Positions 24,696 to 35,940 are shown, numbered from the stretch's first letter. The stretch is DNA of 64,000 nucleotides from Acidobacteriota bacterium (GCA_016125275.1 WGMB01000006.1:62001-126000), one strand, 5' to 3'. Notes: generated by a model not told the origin, from the letters alone. Numbers and translations: made by a program.

Positions 24696-25849
24696 GCTCG
24701 AAAGTGTTTCGCGTCCTGCTGCTGTCGGCGGCCCTCGTCTGCGCCTTCGCCCTGGGGACGATCGCGGTCGACTGGCGCGGAGGGCCGGCGAACGCGCCGC
24801 TGTCCGCGGACCCTTTCTGGACGACCGCGCAGACCAACGGGCTGACCGCTGACGAGACGGCCAACATCGATATCTACGATCGCGCCTCGAAAGCCACGGT
24901 CAACATCACCAGCACGGTGCTGCAGCGCGGTTGGTTTTTCGAGATCTACCCGCAGCGGGAATCCGGCTCGGGCTTCCTGATCGACGACGAGGGCCGCATT
25001 CTCACCAACTTCCACGTGTTGGGCGGCGGCGCCCCGAAGATCGAGGTGAATCTGCTGGGCGAGGAGGAGACGCGCCGCTACGAGGCCAAGGTGCTGGCCG
25101 TGGACGAGGTCAATGACCTGGCGCTGATCCAGATTCAGCCCGACAAGCCCCTGCCCTACCTGACTCTGGCGGAGGATGTCGAGCTGAAGGTGGGACAGAA
25201 GGTGTTGGCCATCGGCAACCCGTTCGGGTTGGAAGGCAGCCTGACGGTGGGCGTCATCAGCTCCCTGGGCCGCTCGATCCGCAACGAAGACAACAGCGTT
25301 CTGGAGGACATGATCCAGACCGACGCCGCCATCAATCCCGGCAACTCCGGCGGCCCGCTGCTGAACTCGGCCGGAGCCGTGATCGGCGTGAACACGGCGA
25401 TCTACGGCCCGGGCGGCAACATCGGCATCGGTTTCGCCATGCCCATCGGCCGCGCCCGGCCGCTGCTCGAGTTCGTGCGGTCCGGCGGCGCGGCCCAGCG
25501 GCCCGAGCATCCCGGGTTCACGTCCGTCTTCCTGGACCGGCGCTTCGCCCAGGCGCTCGAGCTGCCCCCGGGCGGCTATCTGGTGGCCGAGGTGGAATCC
25601 GGCTCGGCGGCGGCGGCAGCCGGCTTGCGCGGCGCCACCCGCGAGGTGTTTCTCGGCAACTACCGCATTCCCTGGGGCGGGGATTATATCGTGGCGGTCG
25701 ACGGGCGGCGCATCACCAGCCAGGACCTGCTGCGAAAGATCCTGGCGCTCAAGAAGGGCGGCGACGCCCTGAAGCTCACCGTGCTGCGTGACGGCGAGGA
25801 ACAGGAGATTGCGATCGTGCTGCGCTCCGAGGGGCAGCAGCGGTTGTAA
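24692..25849 (+). CDS. HtrA/DegP-type serine protease with one PDZ domain
   Basis: The 385-residue protein has an N-terminal signal or anchor (residues 5-26) and so acts in the periplasm. The trypsin-like domain has His108 (NFHVLG), Asp142 (VNDLALI) and Ser219 (NPGNSGGP). A single C-terminal PDZ domain (about 280-380) follows, with the GGYLVAEVESGSAA carboxylate loop. The layout is that of DegS rather than DegP. Overlap with coaE by 4 nt is an unusual pairing with no obvious shared role. Confidence 0.92.
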   Translation: MSSKVFRVLLLSAALVCAFALGTIAVDWRGGPANAPLSADPFWTTAQTNGLTADETANIDIYDRASKATVNITSTVLQRGWFFEIYPQRESGSGFLIDDEGRILTNFHVLGGGAPKIEVNLLGEEETRRYEAKVLAVDEVNDLALIQIQPDKPLPYLTLAEDVELKVGQKVLAIGNPFGLEGSLTVGVISSLGRSIRNEDNSVLEDMIQTDAAINPGNSGGPLLNSAGAVIGVNTAIYGPGGNIGIGFAMPIGRARPLLEFVRSGGAAQRPEHPGFTSVFLDRRFAQALELPPGGYLVAEVESGSAAAAAGLRGATREVFLGNYRIPWGGDYIVAVDGRRITSQDLLRKILALKKGGDALKLTVLRDGEEQEIAIVLRSEGQQRL

Positions 25850-26108
25850 TTTACACCGGCGGCGTTCGTCCCAAAGTGATATGCTGCCGGTGTTTCGTCT
25901 CCCGCCTGCCCGGTCGGAACGAGGCCCAAGGCCCTTCCCGGGGCGGGAACGGAGCGGTGAGACGTCGCCGCGCCGACGACGAGATGAACTCCCCATGCGC
26001 TGGAGCCTGACTTGAAACCGCTAGCGGGGGATGAGTAAATTTATATGAGTCGATTGCAAGCAGATTCCTGCGCGACAAATCGCTATTACCTACTCACGAC
26101 GAGGGACG
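25850..26108. other. Intergenic region before the Gld-type ABC operon
   Basis: No convincing gene is present. At the left an interrupted inverted repeat (ACACCGGC near 25854 with GCCGGTGT near 25885) flanks a TGATATGCT element. At the right the DNA becomes AT-rich, and TTGAAA (26012-26017), an 18-nt spacer and TAAATT (26036-26041) make a plausible sigma-70 promoter for the ABC operon, leaving a leader of about 60 nt. Confidence 0.4.
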
Positions 26109-26894
26109 ATGCTGGACTCGAATAGCCCTGTAGCGATCGAGGCCGCCGGCCTGAGCAAGTTCTACGGCAACTTCGCGGCGATCCGCGATGTGTCGTTCGC
26201 CGTGCCGGCCGGTCAGGTCACCGCCTTCCTGGGCCCCAATGGCGCCGGGAAATCCACCACTTTGAAGATTTTGACCGGCTACTTGACGCCGACCAGCGGG
26301 ACGGCGCGCATCGCCGGGCTGGACGTGCAGAAGGACCGCATCCAGGCGGCCGAGAAGCTCGGCTACCTGCCGGAGAACGGACCGCTGTATCCGGAGATGA
26401 CGCCGCTGGAGCTGTTGCAGTTCTTCGGCGAGGCGCGGGGGATGGAGGGCGCGCGGCTGAAGAGCCGCCTGGACGCCGTCGTCGCCCAGACGCACCTGGA
26501 CGAGGTCCTCGAAAAGCCGATCCACAAGCTCTCCAAGGGCTTTCGGCAACGGGTCGGCATGGCGCAGGCGCTGTTGCACGAGCCGGACATCCTGATCATG
26601 GACGAGCCGACCAGCGGTCTCGACCCGAACCAGATTCACGACGTCCGCGAGCTGATTCGGAGGCTGGCGGAGACCAAGACGGTGTTGCTCTCCACCCACA
26701 TCCTGCAGGAGGTCGAGGCTGTTTGCGACCACGTGGTGATGGTGAACGAAGGACGCATCGTCTTCGACGGGCGGCCCGCCGAGATGGCCGGGTCGGACGG
26801 GTTGGAAGCCGCCTTCTATCGGCTGACCGGCAAGATCCGTCCGGAAGTCCCCGCCGGCGCCGGCCTGGCGCCCGCAGCCCCGGAGGAAGCCTGA
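26109..26894 (+). CDS. ABC transporter ATP-binding protein (GldA-like)
   Basis: The 261-residue ATPase has Walker A GPNGAGKST, Q loop with YLPENGPLYPEMT, signature LSKGFRQRVGMAQAL, Walker B ILIMDEPTSGLDP and the switch His in LLSTHIL. The YLPENGPLYP loop and context match GldA and related CcmA-type subunits. It pairs with the permease-GldG fusion 4 nt downstream. The transported substrate is unknown. Confidence 0.9.
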   Translation: MLDSNSPVAIEAAGLSKFYGNFAAIRDVSFAVPAGQVTAFLGPNGAGKSTTLKILTGYLTPTSGTARIAGLDVQKDRIQAAEKLGYLPENGPLYPEMTPLELLQFFGEARGMEGARLKSRLDAVVAQTHLDEVLEKPIHKLSKGFRQRVGMAQALLHEPDILIMDEPTSGLDPNQIHDVRELIRRLAETKTVLLSTHILQEVEAVCDHVVMVNEGRIVFDGRPAEMAGSDGLEAAFYRLTGKIRPEVPAGAGLAPAAPEEA

Positions 26895-26898
26895 GACC

Positions 26899-29535
26899 AT
26901 GAAGCAGCGTTGGCATCTTCCCAAAGCGATCTTTCGCCGCGAGCTGACGAGCTATTTCTCGAGCCCGACCGGCTATGTGTTCATCACCCTGTTCGTCTTC
27001 TTGAGCGCCGTGGCGGCGTTCTGGCGGGAAGGCTTCTTCCTCAACAACTTGGCGAACCTGGACTCGCTCAACGAGTTCTTTCCGTATCTGCTGATCTTCT
27101 TCATCCCGGCGATCACGATGAGCGCCTGGGCGGAAGAGAAGCGAACCGGTACCGATGAGCTGCTGCTGACGCTACCGGCGAGCGACCTCGACATCGTGCT
27201 CGGCAAGTTCGGCGCGATGTTCGCCATCTACACCGTGGCGCTGGTCTTTTCGCTGAGCCACGTGATCGTGTTGCTGTTCTTGGGCAGTCCCGATTTCGGG
27301 CTCCTGTTTGCGACCTACCTCGGCTACTGGCTGACCGGCGGCGCGATGATCTCGCTGGGCATGTTGGGCTCGCTGCTGACGGCGAACCTGACGGTGGCCT
27401 ACATCGTGGGCGCGCTGCTGTGCTCGATCCCGGTGTTCATCGAGCACGCCGAGGCGCTGTTCAGCGGCCGGGCGGAGCGACTGATCCGGGGACTGTCGTT
27501 CGTGGAGCAGTTTCGGGACTTCGCCTCCGGCGTGATTCCGCTGTCGGGCCTGCTGTACTTTGCGGCCTTCACGGCGGCGATGCTCTACCTGAACGTGGCT
27601 CTGCTGGGCCGCCGGCACTGGTCCACGGCCGCCGACGCGCCCAAGCTCGCCCGGCACTACTGGGCCCGCGGGCTGGCGCTGGTGATCGCCGTGACGAGCG
27701 TGACGATCCTGGCCGGCAAGCTCGGCGGACGCATCGACGCCACCGCCGAGCGCATCCACTCGCTGTCTCCAACGACCAAGGAGCTGCTGCGCGGCCTGGA
27801 CCCGGACAAGCCGGTGTTCATCACGGCCTACCTCTCGCAAGATGTGCCGCGGCGCTACCTGCAGACCCGCAACAACATCGCCACGATGCTGCGGGAGTTC
27901 GACTCGATCGGCGGAGACCGCGTCCACGCCCGCGTCGTCACGACCGAGAAGTACACCGACGAGGCCTCCGAGGCGCAGGACCGCTACAACATTCAGCCGC
28001 GGCCGGTGCCGGTGTTCGAGCAGTCGGCCGGCGCACCGAATGAGATCTTCCTGGGCGTGGCGTTCCGCGCCGGCGCCGAGGAGTTCGTGATCCCGTTCTT
28101 CGATCCGGGCCTGCCGGTCGAATACGAGCTGATGCGCTCGATTCGGGTGGTGGCGCAGTCGGACAAGAAGAAGATCGGCGTGCTCAAAACGGGCGTCGAG
28201 CTGTTCGGCGGCTTCGACTTCCAGAACCGCCGGCGCACCGCGGACTGGTCGATTCTGAGCGAGCTGCGCAAGCAGTATGAGGTGACCCAGGTGGACGCCA
28301 ACGTCGACTACCCGGAGGACCTCGACGCTCTGGTGGTGGTGCTGCCCAACACGCTCGCGCAGACCGATGTGGCGCGGCTGAAGAACTACGTCGCCGCCGG
28401 CAAGCCCACGCTGCTGATGGTCGATCCGCTGCCGGCCTTCAACATGGAGCTGTCGCCGCAGCAGATTCCGCCGAGCCCCTTCCAGCAAGGCCAGCCGCCG
28501 CGGACGCCGGCCGACCTGACATCTGTTTTCGACGTGCTCGGCGTGCAATGGCCGAGCGAGAAGATCGTCTGGGATAAGTACAATCCGCACCCGCAGTTCC
28601 GTTCGTTGCCTCCGGAGGTCGTCTTCATCTCGCCCAACAACGAGGCCGACGAGTTCAACGCCGACAATCCCGTGACGGCCGGGCTGCAAGAGGTGGTGGC
28701 GCTCTACGGCGGCACGATCCAGGCGCAGGAAGGCGCGGAGACGGAGTTCACGCCGCTGCTGCGGTCGGGCAAGGATTCCGGCACGATGCTGTGGTTCCGG
28801 CTGGTGCAGCAGAGCTTTTTGGGCGTCCAGTTGGCGACGAACCTGCCGCACGAGCCCGACGCGGAGTCGTACGTTATGGCGGCGGAGATCCGCGGCAAGA
28901 GCGAGGGCGGGGTCCACGCCATCGTCATCGCCGACGTCGACGTGATGGGCGAGCAGTTCTTCCAACTGCGGGCGCAGGGCGTGGAACAGCTCGAGTTCGA
29001 CAACGTGACGCTGCTGCTCAACGCGGTGGACCGGTTGGCCGGCGACGAGTCGTTCATCGAGCTGCGCAAGCGGCGCAAGCGGCACCGGACGCTGGAAACC
29101 GTGGAGTCGTTGACGAAGGTCTACGAGGACCAGCGGATGGAGGAGACGCGGCAGGCCGAAGCGGACGCCGACGCGCAGCTCGAACAGGCGCAGAAGCGGC
29201 TGGACGACGCCGTGGCGGAGCTCAGGGCCCGCACGGATCTGGACCCGCGCGCCCGCCAGATCATGATCCAGAACCAGCAACAGGCGGAGAACCGCCGGCT
29301 GACGGTGGCGCGCAAGAACATCGAGGACCAGAAGCAGCGCCTGATCGAACGCAGCAAGGCGGCGATGGAGACCTCGATCCGCCGCGTGGAGGGCTCGATC
29401 AAGGTGGCCGCGGTGGCGCTGTCGCCCGTACCGGCGTTCCTGCTGTTCCTGTTCGTCTCGGCGCGCAGGCTGCGGCGTGAGCAAGCGCATGTGGCTAGGG
29501 AGAGGTTGGTGGAGAAGGGAGAGAAGAAGGACTAA
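26899..29535 (+). CDS. Fused ABC permease (GldF-like) and GldG-like protein
   Basis: The 878-residue protein joins a six-segment ABC-2 permease (residues 1-235, with AWAEEKRTGTDELLLTLPAS typical of GldF) to a GldG-like extracytoplasmic module (about 250-740). It opens with a further membrane helix and the SPTTKELLRGLDPDKPVFITAYLS motif. A long charged coiled coil (about 745-840) and a last membrane segment (about 846-862) follow. In Bacteroidota, GldF and GldG are separate and act in gliding motility or type IX secretion. Fused forms are common elsewhere and their role is unknown. Confidence 0.88.
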   Translation: MKQRWHLPKAIFRRELTSYFSSPTGYVFITLFVFLSAVAAFWREGFFLNNLANLDSLNEFFPYLLIFFIPAITMSAWAEEKRTGTDELLLTLPASDLDIVLGKFGAMFAIYTVALVFSLSHVIVLLFLGSPDFGLLFATYLGYWLTGGAMISLGMLGSLLTANLTVAYIVGALLCSIPVFIEHAEALFSGRAERLIRGLSFVEQFRDFASGVIPLSGLLYFAAFTAAMLYLNVALLGRRHWSTAADAPKLARHYWARGLALVIAVTSVTILAGKLGGRIDATAERIHSLSPTTKELLRGLDPDKPVFITAYLSQDVPRRYLQTRNNIATMLREFDSIGGDRVHARVVTTEKYTDEASEAQDRYNIQPRPVPVFEQSAGAPNEIFLGVAFRAGAEEFVIPFFDPGLPVEYELMRSIRVVAQSDKKKIGVLKTGVELFGGFDFQNRRRTADWSILSELRKQYEVTQVDANVDYPEDLDALVVVLPNTLAQTDVARLKNYVAAGKPTLLMVDPLPAFNMELSPQQIPPSPFQQGQPPRTPADLTSVFDVLGVQWPSEKIVWDKYNPHPQFRSLPPEVVFISPNNEADEFNADNPVTAGLQEVVALYGGTIQAQEGAETEFTPLLRSGKDSGTMLWFRLVQQSFLGVQLATNLPHEPDAESYVMAAEIRGKSEGGVHAIVIADVDVMGEQFFQLRAQGVEQLEFDNVTLLLNAVDRLAGDESFIELRKRRKRHRTLETVESLTKVYEDQRMEETRQAEADADAQLEQAQKRLDDAVAELRARTDLDPRARQIMIQNQQQAENRRLTVARKNIEDQKQRLIERSKAAMETSIRRVEGSIKVAAVALSPVPAFLLFLFVSARRLRREQAHVARERLVEKGEKKD

Positions 29536-29538
29536 GCC

Positions 29539-30783
29539 ATGAATGAGCTCAAAAAGACCCTCTTCTTTGTTCTCGGGGCGGCCGTGTTGGCGGCTGCGGC
29601 GATCGTTGTTGACCCCGGCGCTTCGGCCCCGGATATCTTCAACGACCAGGGCGAGCTGTTCTTCCCGACCTTTACCGATCCCAATGCGCCCAAGAGCATC
29701 GAGGTCATCGACTACGACGCAGACACCGCCACGGCCACCCCGCTAAAGGTGGAATTCCGCGACGGCCAGTGGATTTTGCCGTCGCACAACAACTACCCCG
29801 CCGACGCCTCCGACCGGCTGGCCAAGACCGCCGCGGCGCTGATCGAGATCAAGAAGGACATGATCGTCAGCGACCGCGTGGAGGATCATGCCGAGTACGG
29901 CGTCGTCGATCCGCTCGACGAGCAGGTGACCTCGCTCGAAGGCCGCGGCAAGCGCGTCACGCTGAAAGACGGCGAGGACAATGTGTTGGCCGACTTCGTG
30001 ATCGGCAAGGCGGTCGAGGACAAGCCCGGCTACCGCTATATGCGCGTGCCCGGGCAGCGCAGGGTTTATGCCGTGCAGACGCAGGTCGACCCGTCGGCGC
30101 AGTTCCGCGACTGGATCGAGACCGACCTGCTGAAGCTCTCGGCGGCGGACTTGCGGCGCGTGCTGATCAACAACTATCAGATCCAGGAGCAGTTCGGGAT
30201 GGCGCGCATCGTGCCGCGCGAGACCGTCGAGCTGACCAAGAACAGCGACAACGAGTGGCGACTGGGCTCCCGCAAGCCGAACGAGGCGAAGATGAACGCG
30301 CTGACCGGCGCGCTCGACAACCTCAAGATCGTCGACGTCATCCCCAAGCCGGACTTCCTGACCGCCGACCTCAAGACCAAGGGACAGATCCAACCCTCGA
30401 TGGCCGCGGCCCGGGAGCTGGTCGACAAGGGCTTCTACCTCGGCGGCGACGGGAAGATCTTCGGCAACGAGGGCGAGATCATCGTCGACACGCAGAACGG
30501 CATCCGCTACACGCTGCAATTCGGCGAGATCGCGTCGAACGGCGGCAAGCAGGAGGCCGGCGAGGCGGATTCCGCCGGCGGCGAGCGCCGCTTCCTGCTC
30601 ATCGCCGTCAGCTTCAGCGACCAGCGCGCCAAGAGCTACGCCGGAGAAGGCAAGGAGCCGGACGCCAAGGGCAAGGAGCTGTTCGACGAGCTGCAGGACC
30701 GCTTTGCCGGCTGGTACTACGTGATCTCCGGGGCGGACTTCAACAATCTGCGGCCGAGCAAGGCGGACTTGCTGAAGGGCTAG
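29539..30783 (+). CDS. DUF4340 domain protein
   Basis: The 414-residue protein has one N-terminal membrane helix (residues 6-24) and an extracytoplasmic body made of repeated DUF4340 units (YPADASDRLAKTAAALIEIK near residue 85; another with LTKNSDNEWRLGSRKPNEAK near 235). DUF4340 proteins regularly follow Gld-type ABC genes and are probably accessory subunits on the outer face. It starts 3 nt after the fusion gene stop. Confidence 0.87.
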   Translation: MNELKKTLFFVLGAAVLAAAAIVVDPGASAPDIFNDQGELFFPTFTDPNAPKSIEVIDYDADTATATPLKVEFRDGQWILPSHNNYPADASDRLAKTAAALIEIKKDMIVSDRVEDHAEYGVVDPLDEQVTSLEGRGKRVTLKDGEDNVLADFVIGKAVEDKPGYRYMRVPGQRRVYAVQTQVDPSAQFRDWIETDLLKLSAADLRRVLINNYQIQEQFGMARIVPRETVELTKNSDNEWRLGSRKPNEAKMNALTGALDNLKIVDVIPKPDFLTADLKTKGQIQPSMAAARELVDKGFYLGGDGKIFGNEGEIIVDTQNGIRYTLQFGEIASNGGKQEAGEADSAGGERRFLLIAVSFSDQRAKSYAGEGKEPDAKGKELFDELQDRFAGWYYVISGADFNNLRPSKADLLKG

Positions 30784-30785
30784 CC

Positions 30786-31535
30786 GTGCGGAACGGCTTT
30801 CCGATCTACGATACGCACACGCACATCGGGCGGGCGCGTCACTCCGGCATGCGCTTCACGGCCGAGGACATGCTGCGCTCGATGGACGGCTACGGCGTGG
30901 AGCGAGCCGTGCTGATTCCGTATCCGGTGGTGGAAGACCATCGCGCCGCGCACGACGAGATCGGAGCGGCGGTCGCCGCCCACCCGGACCGCTTTACCGG
31001 CGCTATTTGCCTGAATCCGTTCATCCCGGAGCAGGAGTTCCGGGACGAGGCGGCCCGCTGCGTCGAAAAGCTTGGGTTGCGGGCCCTGAAGCTCCAGCCG
31101 CAGTATCAGCCGCTCAATCCGGTCTCACCGCGCTCGGACTTCTTCTTCGAGACGGCCGCGCGGCACCGGCTGCCGATCATCGCACACACTGGCTCGGGCG
31201 TCCCGTTCTCGCTGCCGTCGCTGTTCATCGCCCCTGCTCGGCGGTTCCCCGAAGCGACGATCGTGCTGGGGCACGCCGGCGGGCCGACCTACGCGCTCGA
31301 AGCCATCGTGGCGGCCTCGGTCTGCGAGAACATCTACATCGAGCTGTCGTCGCTGATGCCGCACCACGTACTCGAGGTCCTCGCGCACGTCCCGCCGACG
31401 CGGCTGATGGCGGGCTCGGACCTGCCTGCGAGCCTCTCCACCGAGATCGGGAAGATTCTGGATCTGCCGGTCGAAGACACCGTCAAACGGGCGATCTTGT
31501 GGGAGACGCCGCGGCGGGTCTTCGACGGAGCCTGA
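30786..31535 (+). CDS. Amidohydrolase family 2 metal-dependent hydrolase
   Basis: The 249-residue TIM-barrel hydrolase (amidohydrolase_2 type) shows the metal ligands DTHTHIG near the N terminus, HTGSG, LGHAGG and the catalytic Asp in AGSDLP. GTG 30786, 2 nt after the DUF4340 stop, fits the family start (usually 1-5 residues before the DTHTH strand). It is the last gene of the ABC operon, but a link to transport is not evident. The substrate is unknown; related enzymes decarboxylate aromatic acids or hydrolyse lactones. Confidence 0.87.
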   Translation: MRNGFPIYDTHTHIGRARHSGMRFTAEDMLRSMDGYGVERAVLIPYPVVEDHRAAHDEIGAAVAAHPDRFTGAICLNPFIPEQEFRDEAARCVEKLGLRALKLQPQYQPLNPVSPRSDFFFETAARHRLPIIAHTGSGVPFSLPSLFIAPARRFPEATIVLGHAGGPTYALEAIVAASVCENIYIELSSLMPHHVLEVLAHVPPTRLMAGSDLPASLSTEIGKILDLPVEDTVKRAILWETPRRVFDGA

Positions 31536-31538
31536 GGC

Positions 31539-33344
<1,806 letters not shown>

Positions 33345-33433
33345 GTCTTCCCATTCTGTGGGATTTTGCAGCGGATCTTTGAAACAGCCGCCCGCCAGCA
33401 TGCATCTATCGGGCAGAAGGAGGCAAAAACAAA

Positions 33434-33976
33434 ATGAGCAAACTGATCAAAAACACACCTCGGCTGGCCGTGTCCCTGCTCGCGCTGGCCCTTTCGGCCG
33501 CTCCGCTGGCGGCGGTCGGCGCGCAAGAGATGTCTCGGATGGAGAATCAGGTGCGGCATGAGCTGGTGATGCTGCCGTACTACAGCGTGTTCGACAACTT
33601 CAGCTTCAAGGTCGACGGTTCGAAGGTGACCCTGATGGGGTCGGTGACCCGGCCGACGCTGAAGTCCGGCGCCGAGCGCGTCGTGAAGAACATCGAGGGC
33701 GTGACGAGCGTGGACAACCAGATCGAGGTCCTGCCGGTTTCCCCCAATGACGATCGCATCCGTGTGGACGTCTACCGGTCGATCTACTACAACCCGTCGT
33801 TTACGCGGTACTCGTTCCAGGCCGTACCGCCGATCCACATCATCGTGAAGAACGGCGACGTGACGCTGGAAGGCGTGGTCAACTCCAAGATGGAGAAGAA
33901 CATCGCCGGCATGCAGGCGAACGGCGTGGCCGGGGTCTTCTCGGTGCACAACAACCTGCAGGTCGAGAACGACTAA
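33434..33976 (+). CDS. Exported protein with two BON domains
   Basis: The 180-residue protein has a Sec signal peptide (cleaved near VGA-QE, about residue 30) and two BON domains (about 35-100 and 105-178). Their hallmarks are a hydrophobic repeat with GSVTRPTLKSGAERVVKNIEGVTSV and DVTLEGVVNSKMEKNIAG. BON domains bind phospholipid and stabilise the envelope (as in OsmY). A strong ribosome site (AAGGAGG) precedes ATG 33434, and a strong terminator follows, so it is probably a monocistronic, well expressed stress protein. Confidence 0.92.
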   Translation: MSKLIKNTPRLAVSLLALALSAAPLAAVGAQEMSRMENQVRHELVMLPYYSVFDNFSFKVDGSKVTLMGSVTRPTLKSGAERVVKNIEGVTSVDNQIEVLPVSPNDDRIRVDVYRSIYYNPSFTRYSFQAVPPIHIIVKNGDVTLEGVVNSKMEKNIAGMQANGVAGVFSVHNNLQVEND

Positions 33977-34000
33977 ACGGTCTGAGCAGCAGGAGTCGGC

Positions 34001-34035
34001 GAGGCGAGCCTGGGGAGGCTCGCCTCTTTCCGTTT
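34001..34035 (+). terminator. Rho-independent terminator after the BON gene
   Basis: A perfect 11-bp stem (34001-34011 with 34016-34026) with a GGGG loop is followed by TTTCCGTTT. The T tract reaches the stop codon of the convergent MFS gene at 34034. Confidence 0.88.
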
Positions 34036-35329
34036 ACATGCGGGGTTGCGAGCGGACCTCGTAGGAGTCTCGATCGAAGGCGGCGGCTTCGGGCTCGGGC
34101 AGGCGGCCGCTCCAATCGCCCCAGGCCCAGGCCAGGCCCGTGGCCAAGGCGCAGCAGCCCGCCGCCGCAGCGATGACGCGGGGCGAGTAGGCGTCGGAGG
34201 CCACGCCGGCCGCCGTCAGCGAGAGCATCATGACGGCCCAAGTCATCGTCTCGATCGTGGAGTAGACGCGTCCGCGGTAGGCGTCGTCCACGTGCCGCAG
34301 CAGTTGTTCTTGGTTCAGGACGGTGCTCAGGCCGACGCCCGTGCGGGACAGGCCGACAAAGAGGCAGGCCAGCCAGAACGCGGGCGCTTGGCTGAAGCAG
34401 ATGTAGGCCAGGCCGTGCAGCAAAAAGGCAGCCGTGACCATGCGCTTGTAGCCCTTGAAGGTCAGCTTGGGACCCGCCCAGTGCGAGTAACTGGCGCCGA
34501 TGAGGAGGCCGACGCCGGCCGCGCTCCAGATGACGCCGATTCCCGTGGCGCCGCGGTCGAAGACGATCTCGCCGAACAGGCTGAACAGGATCTGCGCCGC
34601 CCCTCCGCCGAAGGCCCAGCCGACGTGCAGCAGCGCGATGCCGAATAGCAGCGGGCGCGAACGCAGGTAGCGGAGGCCGTCGCGGTATTCGCTCCAGGGC
34701 TTGGCCATGTCCTGCTCGGTCAAGGCTTTTCGCTCGGGCCGAAAGTGCCCTTTCTCCACCTTGAGCAGCGCCACCATCCAGGCCGAGAAAAAGAACGAGA
34801 AGCCGTTGATGAGAAAAGCCGCCTCGTAGCCCAAGCCGGCAGCGCTGACGCCGCCGAACAGGGTTCCCAGCGTGACCGTCATGTACTTGGTGGTCTGGGT
34901 GAGCGAGTTGGCGGTATGGAGCTCTTTGGCGTTCGCGATGGTCGGCAGGATCGCCGTTCGTCCGGAGGTGAAGAACGGGGAGGCGAACATGAGGGCGCCG
35001 CTGAGCGCGTAGATCGGCCACAGCGGCTCGTAGCGCACCGTCAGCACGAACAGCAGCCCCAGCAGCCCGCGCACGAGGTCGCTGCCCAGCATCAGCTTGC
35101 GGCGGTCGAAGCGGTCGAGCGAGACTCCCGCGATGGGCCCGGCCAGCATCATCGGGATGGCTCGGGAGAGCATTACGACGCTGACCACCGCGCCGGAGCC
35201 GGTGCGCTCGAGGATCAGGCTGAAGACGGCGATCGTGTTGAAATGGTCGCCGATCTCGCTGACCAGTTGCCCCAGCCAGGTGTAGCGGTAGTTTCGGTTG
35301 GTCCTCAGGAGCTCGAGGAAGTCGTGCAA
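34034..35329 (-). CDS. MFS transporter (EntS/MFS_3-like)
   Basis: The 431-residue protein has 12 predicted membrane segments. It begins with FLELLRTNRNYRYTWLGQLVSEIGDHF, followed by DRFDRRKLMLGSD, the A-type motif of MFS_3 exporters related to the enterobactin exporter EntS and macrolide efflux proteins. The substrate is unknown. It lies 60 nt downstream of smpB on the same strand and may be co-transcribed with it. Confidence 0.88.
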   Translation of the reverse strand: MHDFLELLRTNRNYRYTWLGQLVSEIGDHFNTIAVFSLILERTGSGAVVSVVMLSRAIPMMLAGPIAGVSLDRFDRRKLMLGSDLVRGLLGLLFVLTVRYEPLWPIYALSGALMFASPFFTSGRTAILPTIANAKELHTANSLTQTTKYMTVTLGTLFGGVSAAGLGYEAAFLINGFSFFFSAWMVALLKVEKGHFRPERKALTEQDMAKPWSEYRDGLRYLRSRPLLFGIALLHVGWAFGGGAAQILFSLFGEIVFDRGATGIGVIWSAAGVGLLIGASYSHWAGPKLTFKGYKRMVTAAFLLHGLAYICFSQAPAFWLACLFVGLSRTGVGLSTVLNQEQLLRHVDDAYRGRVYSTIETMTWAVMMLSLTAAGVASDAYSPRVIAAAAGCCALATGLAWAWGDWSGRLPEPEAAAFDRDSYEVRSQPRM

Positions 35330-35389
35330 CTTCCAGGATAAGACGAGGCCGGCGAGGAGGGTCCCGCGAGCCGGGACGGAAACAGCCGC

Positions 35390-35872
35390 TCAGACCCTGC
35401 GCGGCGACAGCGCGGCGCGCGCCTCGGCTTCCTGGTCGCGCTTCTTGATGGTCTCGCGCTTGTCGTGCAACTGCTTGCCCTTGGCCAGCGCCAGCTCCAC
35501 CTTCAGCCGGCCGTTCTTGAAGTACATCTTCGTCGGCACTAGGGTGAGCCCCTTTAGCCGCGTCTTGCCGATCAGGCGGTTGATCTCGCGGCGGTGGACC
35601 AGGAGCTTGCGCACCGTGGTCGGGTCATGGTTGTTGCGGTTGGCCTGCTCGTACTGGCTGATGTGGGCGTTGTAGAGGAAGAGCTCGTCGTGCTCGACGG
35701 CGGCGTAGGAGTCGCGCAGTTGGACCTTGCCCGCCCGGGCGGACTTGACCTCGGAGCCCGTCAACACGATGCCGGCCTCGAGCGTCTCGAGGAAGTGGTA
35801 CTCGTGCCGCGCCCGCCGATTGTCGGCCACGAGCTTGATGCTGTCGCCCGCTTGTGCGTCCTTCTGGCTCAT
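35390..35872 (-). CDS. smpB: SsrA-binding protein SmpB
   Basis: The 160-residue protein binds tmRNA and carries it into stalled ribosomes. Motifs: ADNRRARHEYHFLETLEAGIVL, TGSEVKSARAGKVQLRDSYA, YLNAHISQYEQANR-like NAHISQYEQ, HDPTTVRKLLVHRREI and a basic C-terminal tail after GKQLHDKRETIKKRDQ. The open frame extends upstream into the opposite-strand secretin gene but that part is not real. The tmRNA gene itself is not in this window. Confidence 0.95.
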   Translation of the reverse strand: MSQKDAQAGDSIKLVADNRRARHEYHFLETLEAGIVLTGSEVKSARAGKVQLRDSYAAVEHDELFLYNAHISQYEQANRNNHDPTTVRKLLVHRREINRLIGKTRLKGLTLVPTKMYFKNGRLKVELALAKGKQLHDKRETIKKRDQEAEARAALSPRRV

Positions 35873-35920
35873 GGAAATCCGTCGTTCGCTCGACTCGTCC
35901 GCCGCGGCGGGAGCGAGGAT

Positions 35921-35940
35921 CGACCCAATTTTTAGGGTCG
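35921..35940. repeat. Inverted repeat in the smpB/secretin intergenic region
   Basis: CGACCC (35921-35926) and GGGTCG (35935-35940) flank the AT-rich spacer AATTTTTA. It sits in the 171-bp region between divergent genes, so it could be an operator or a small hairpin. A GTTTTTT tract follows on the plus strand. Confidence 0.5.

Noticed and set aside
25854-25892. Terminator of the HtrA-type gene from the ACACCGGC/GCCGGTGT repeat
   Set aside because: The loop would be over 20 nt and there is no T run after it.
27172-29490. 772-codon open frame on the minus strand opposite the permease-GldG gene
   Set aside because: It is a GC-rich antisense shadow; the plus strand encodes a clear protein with conserved motifs and this frame is mostly Arg, His, Gln and Leu with no domain.
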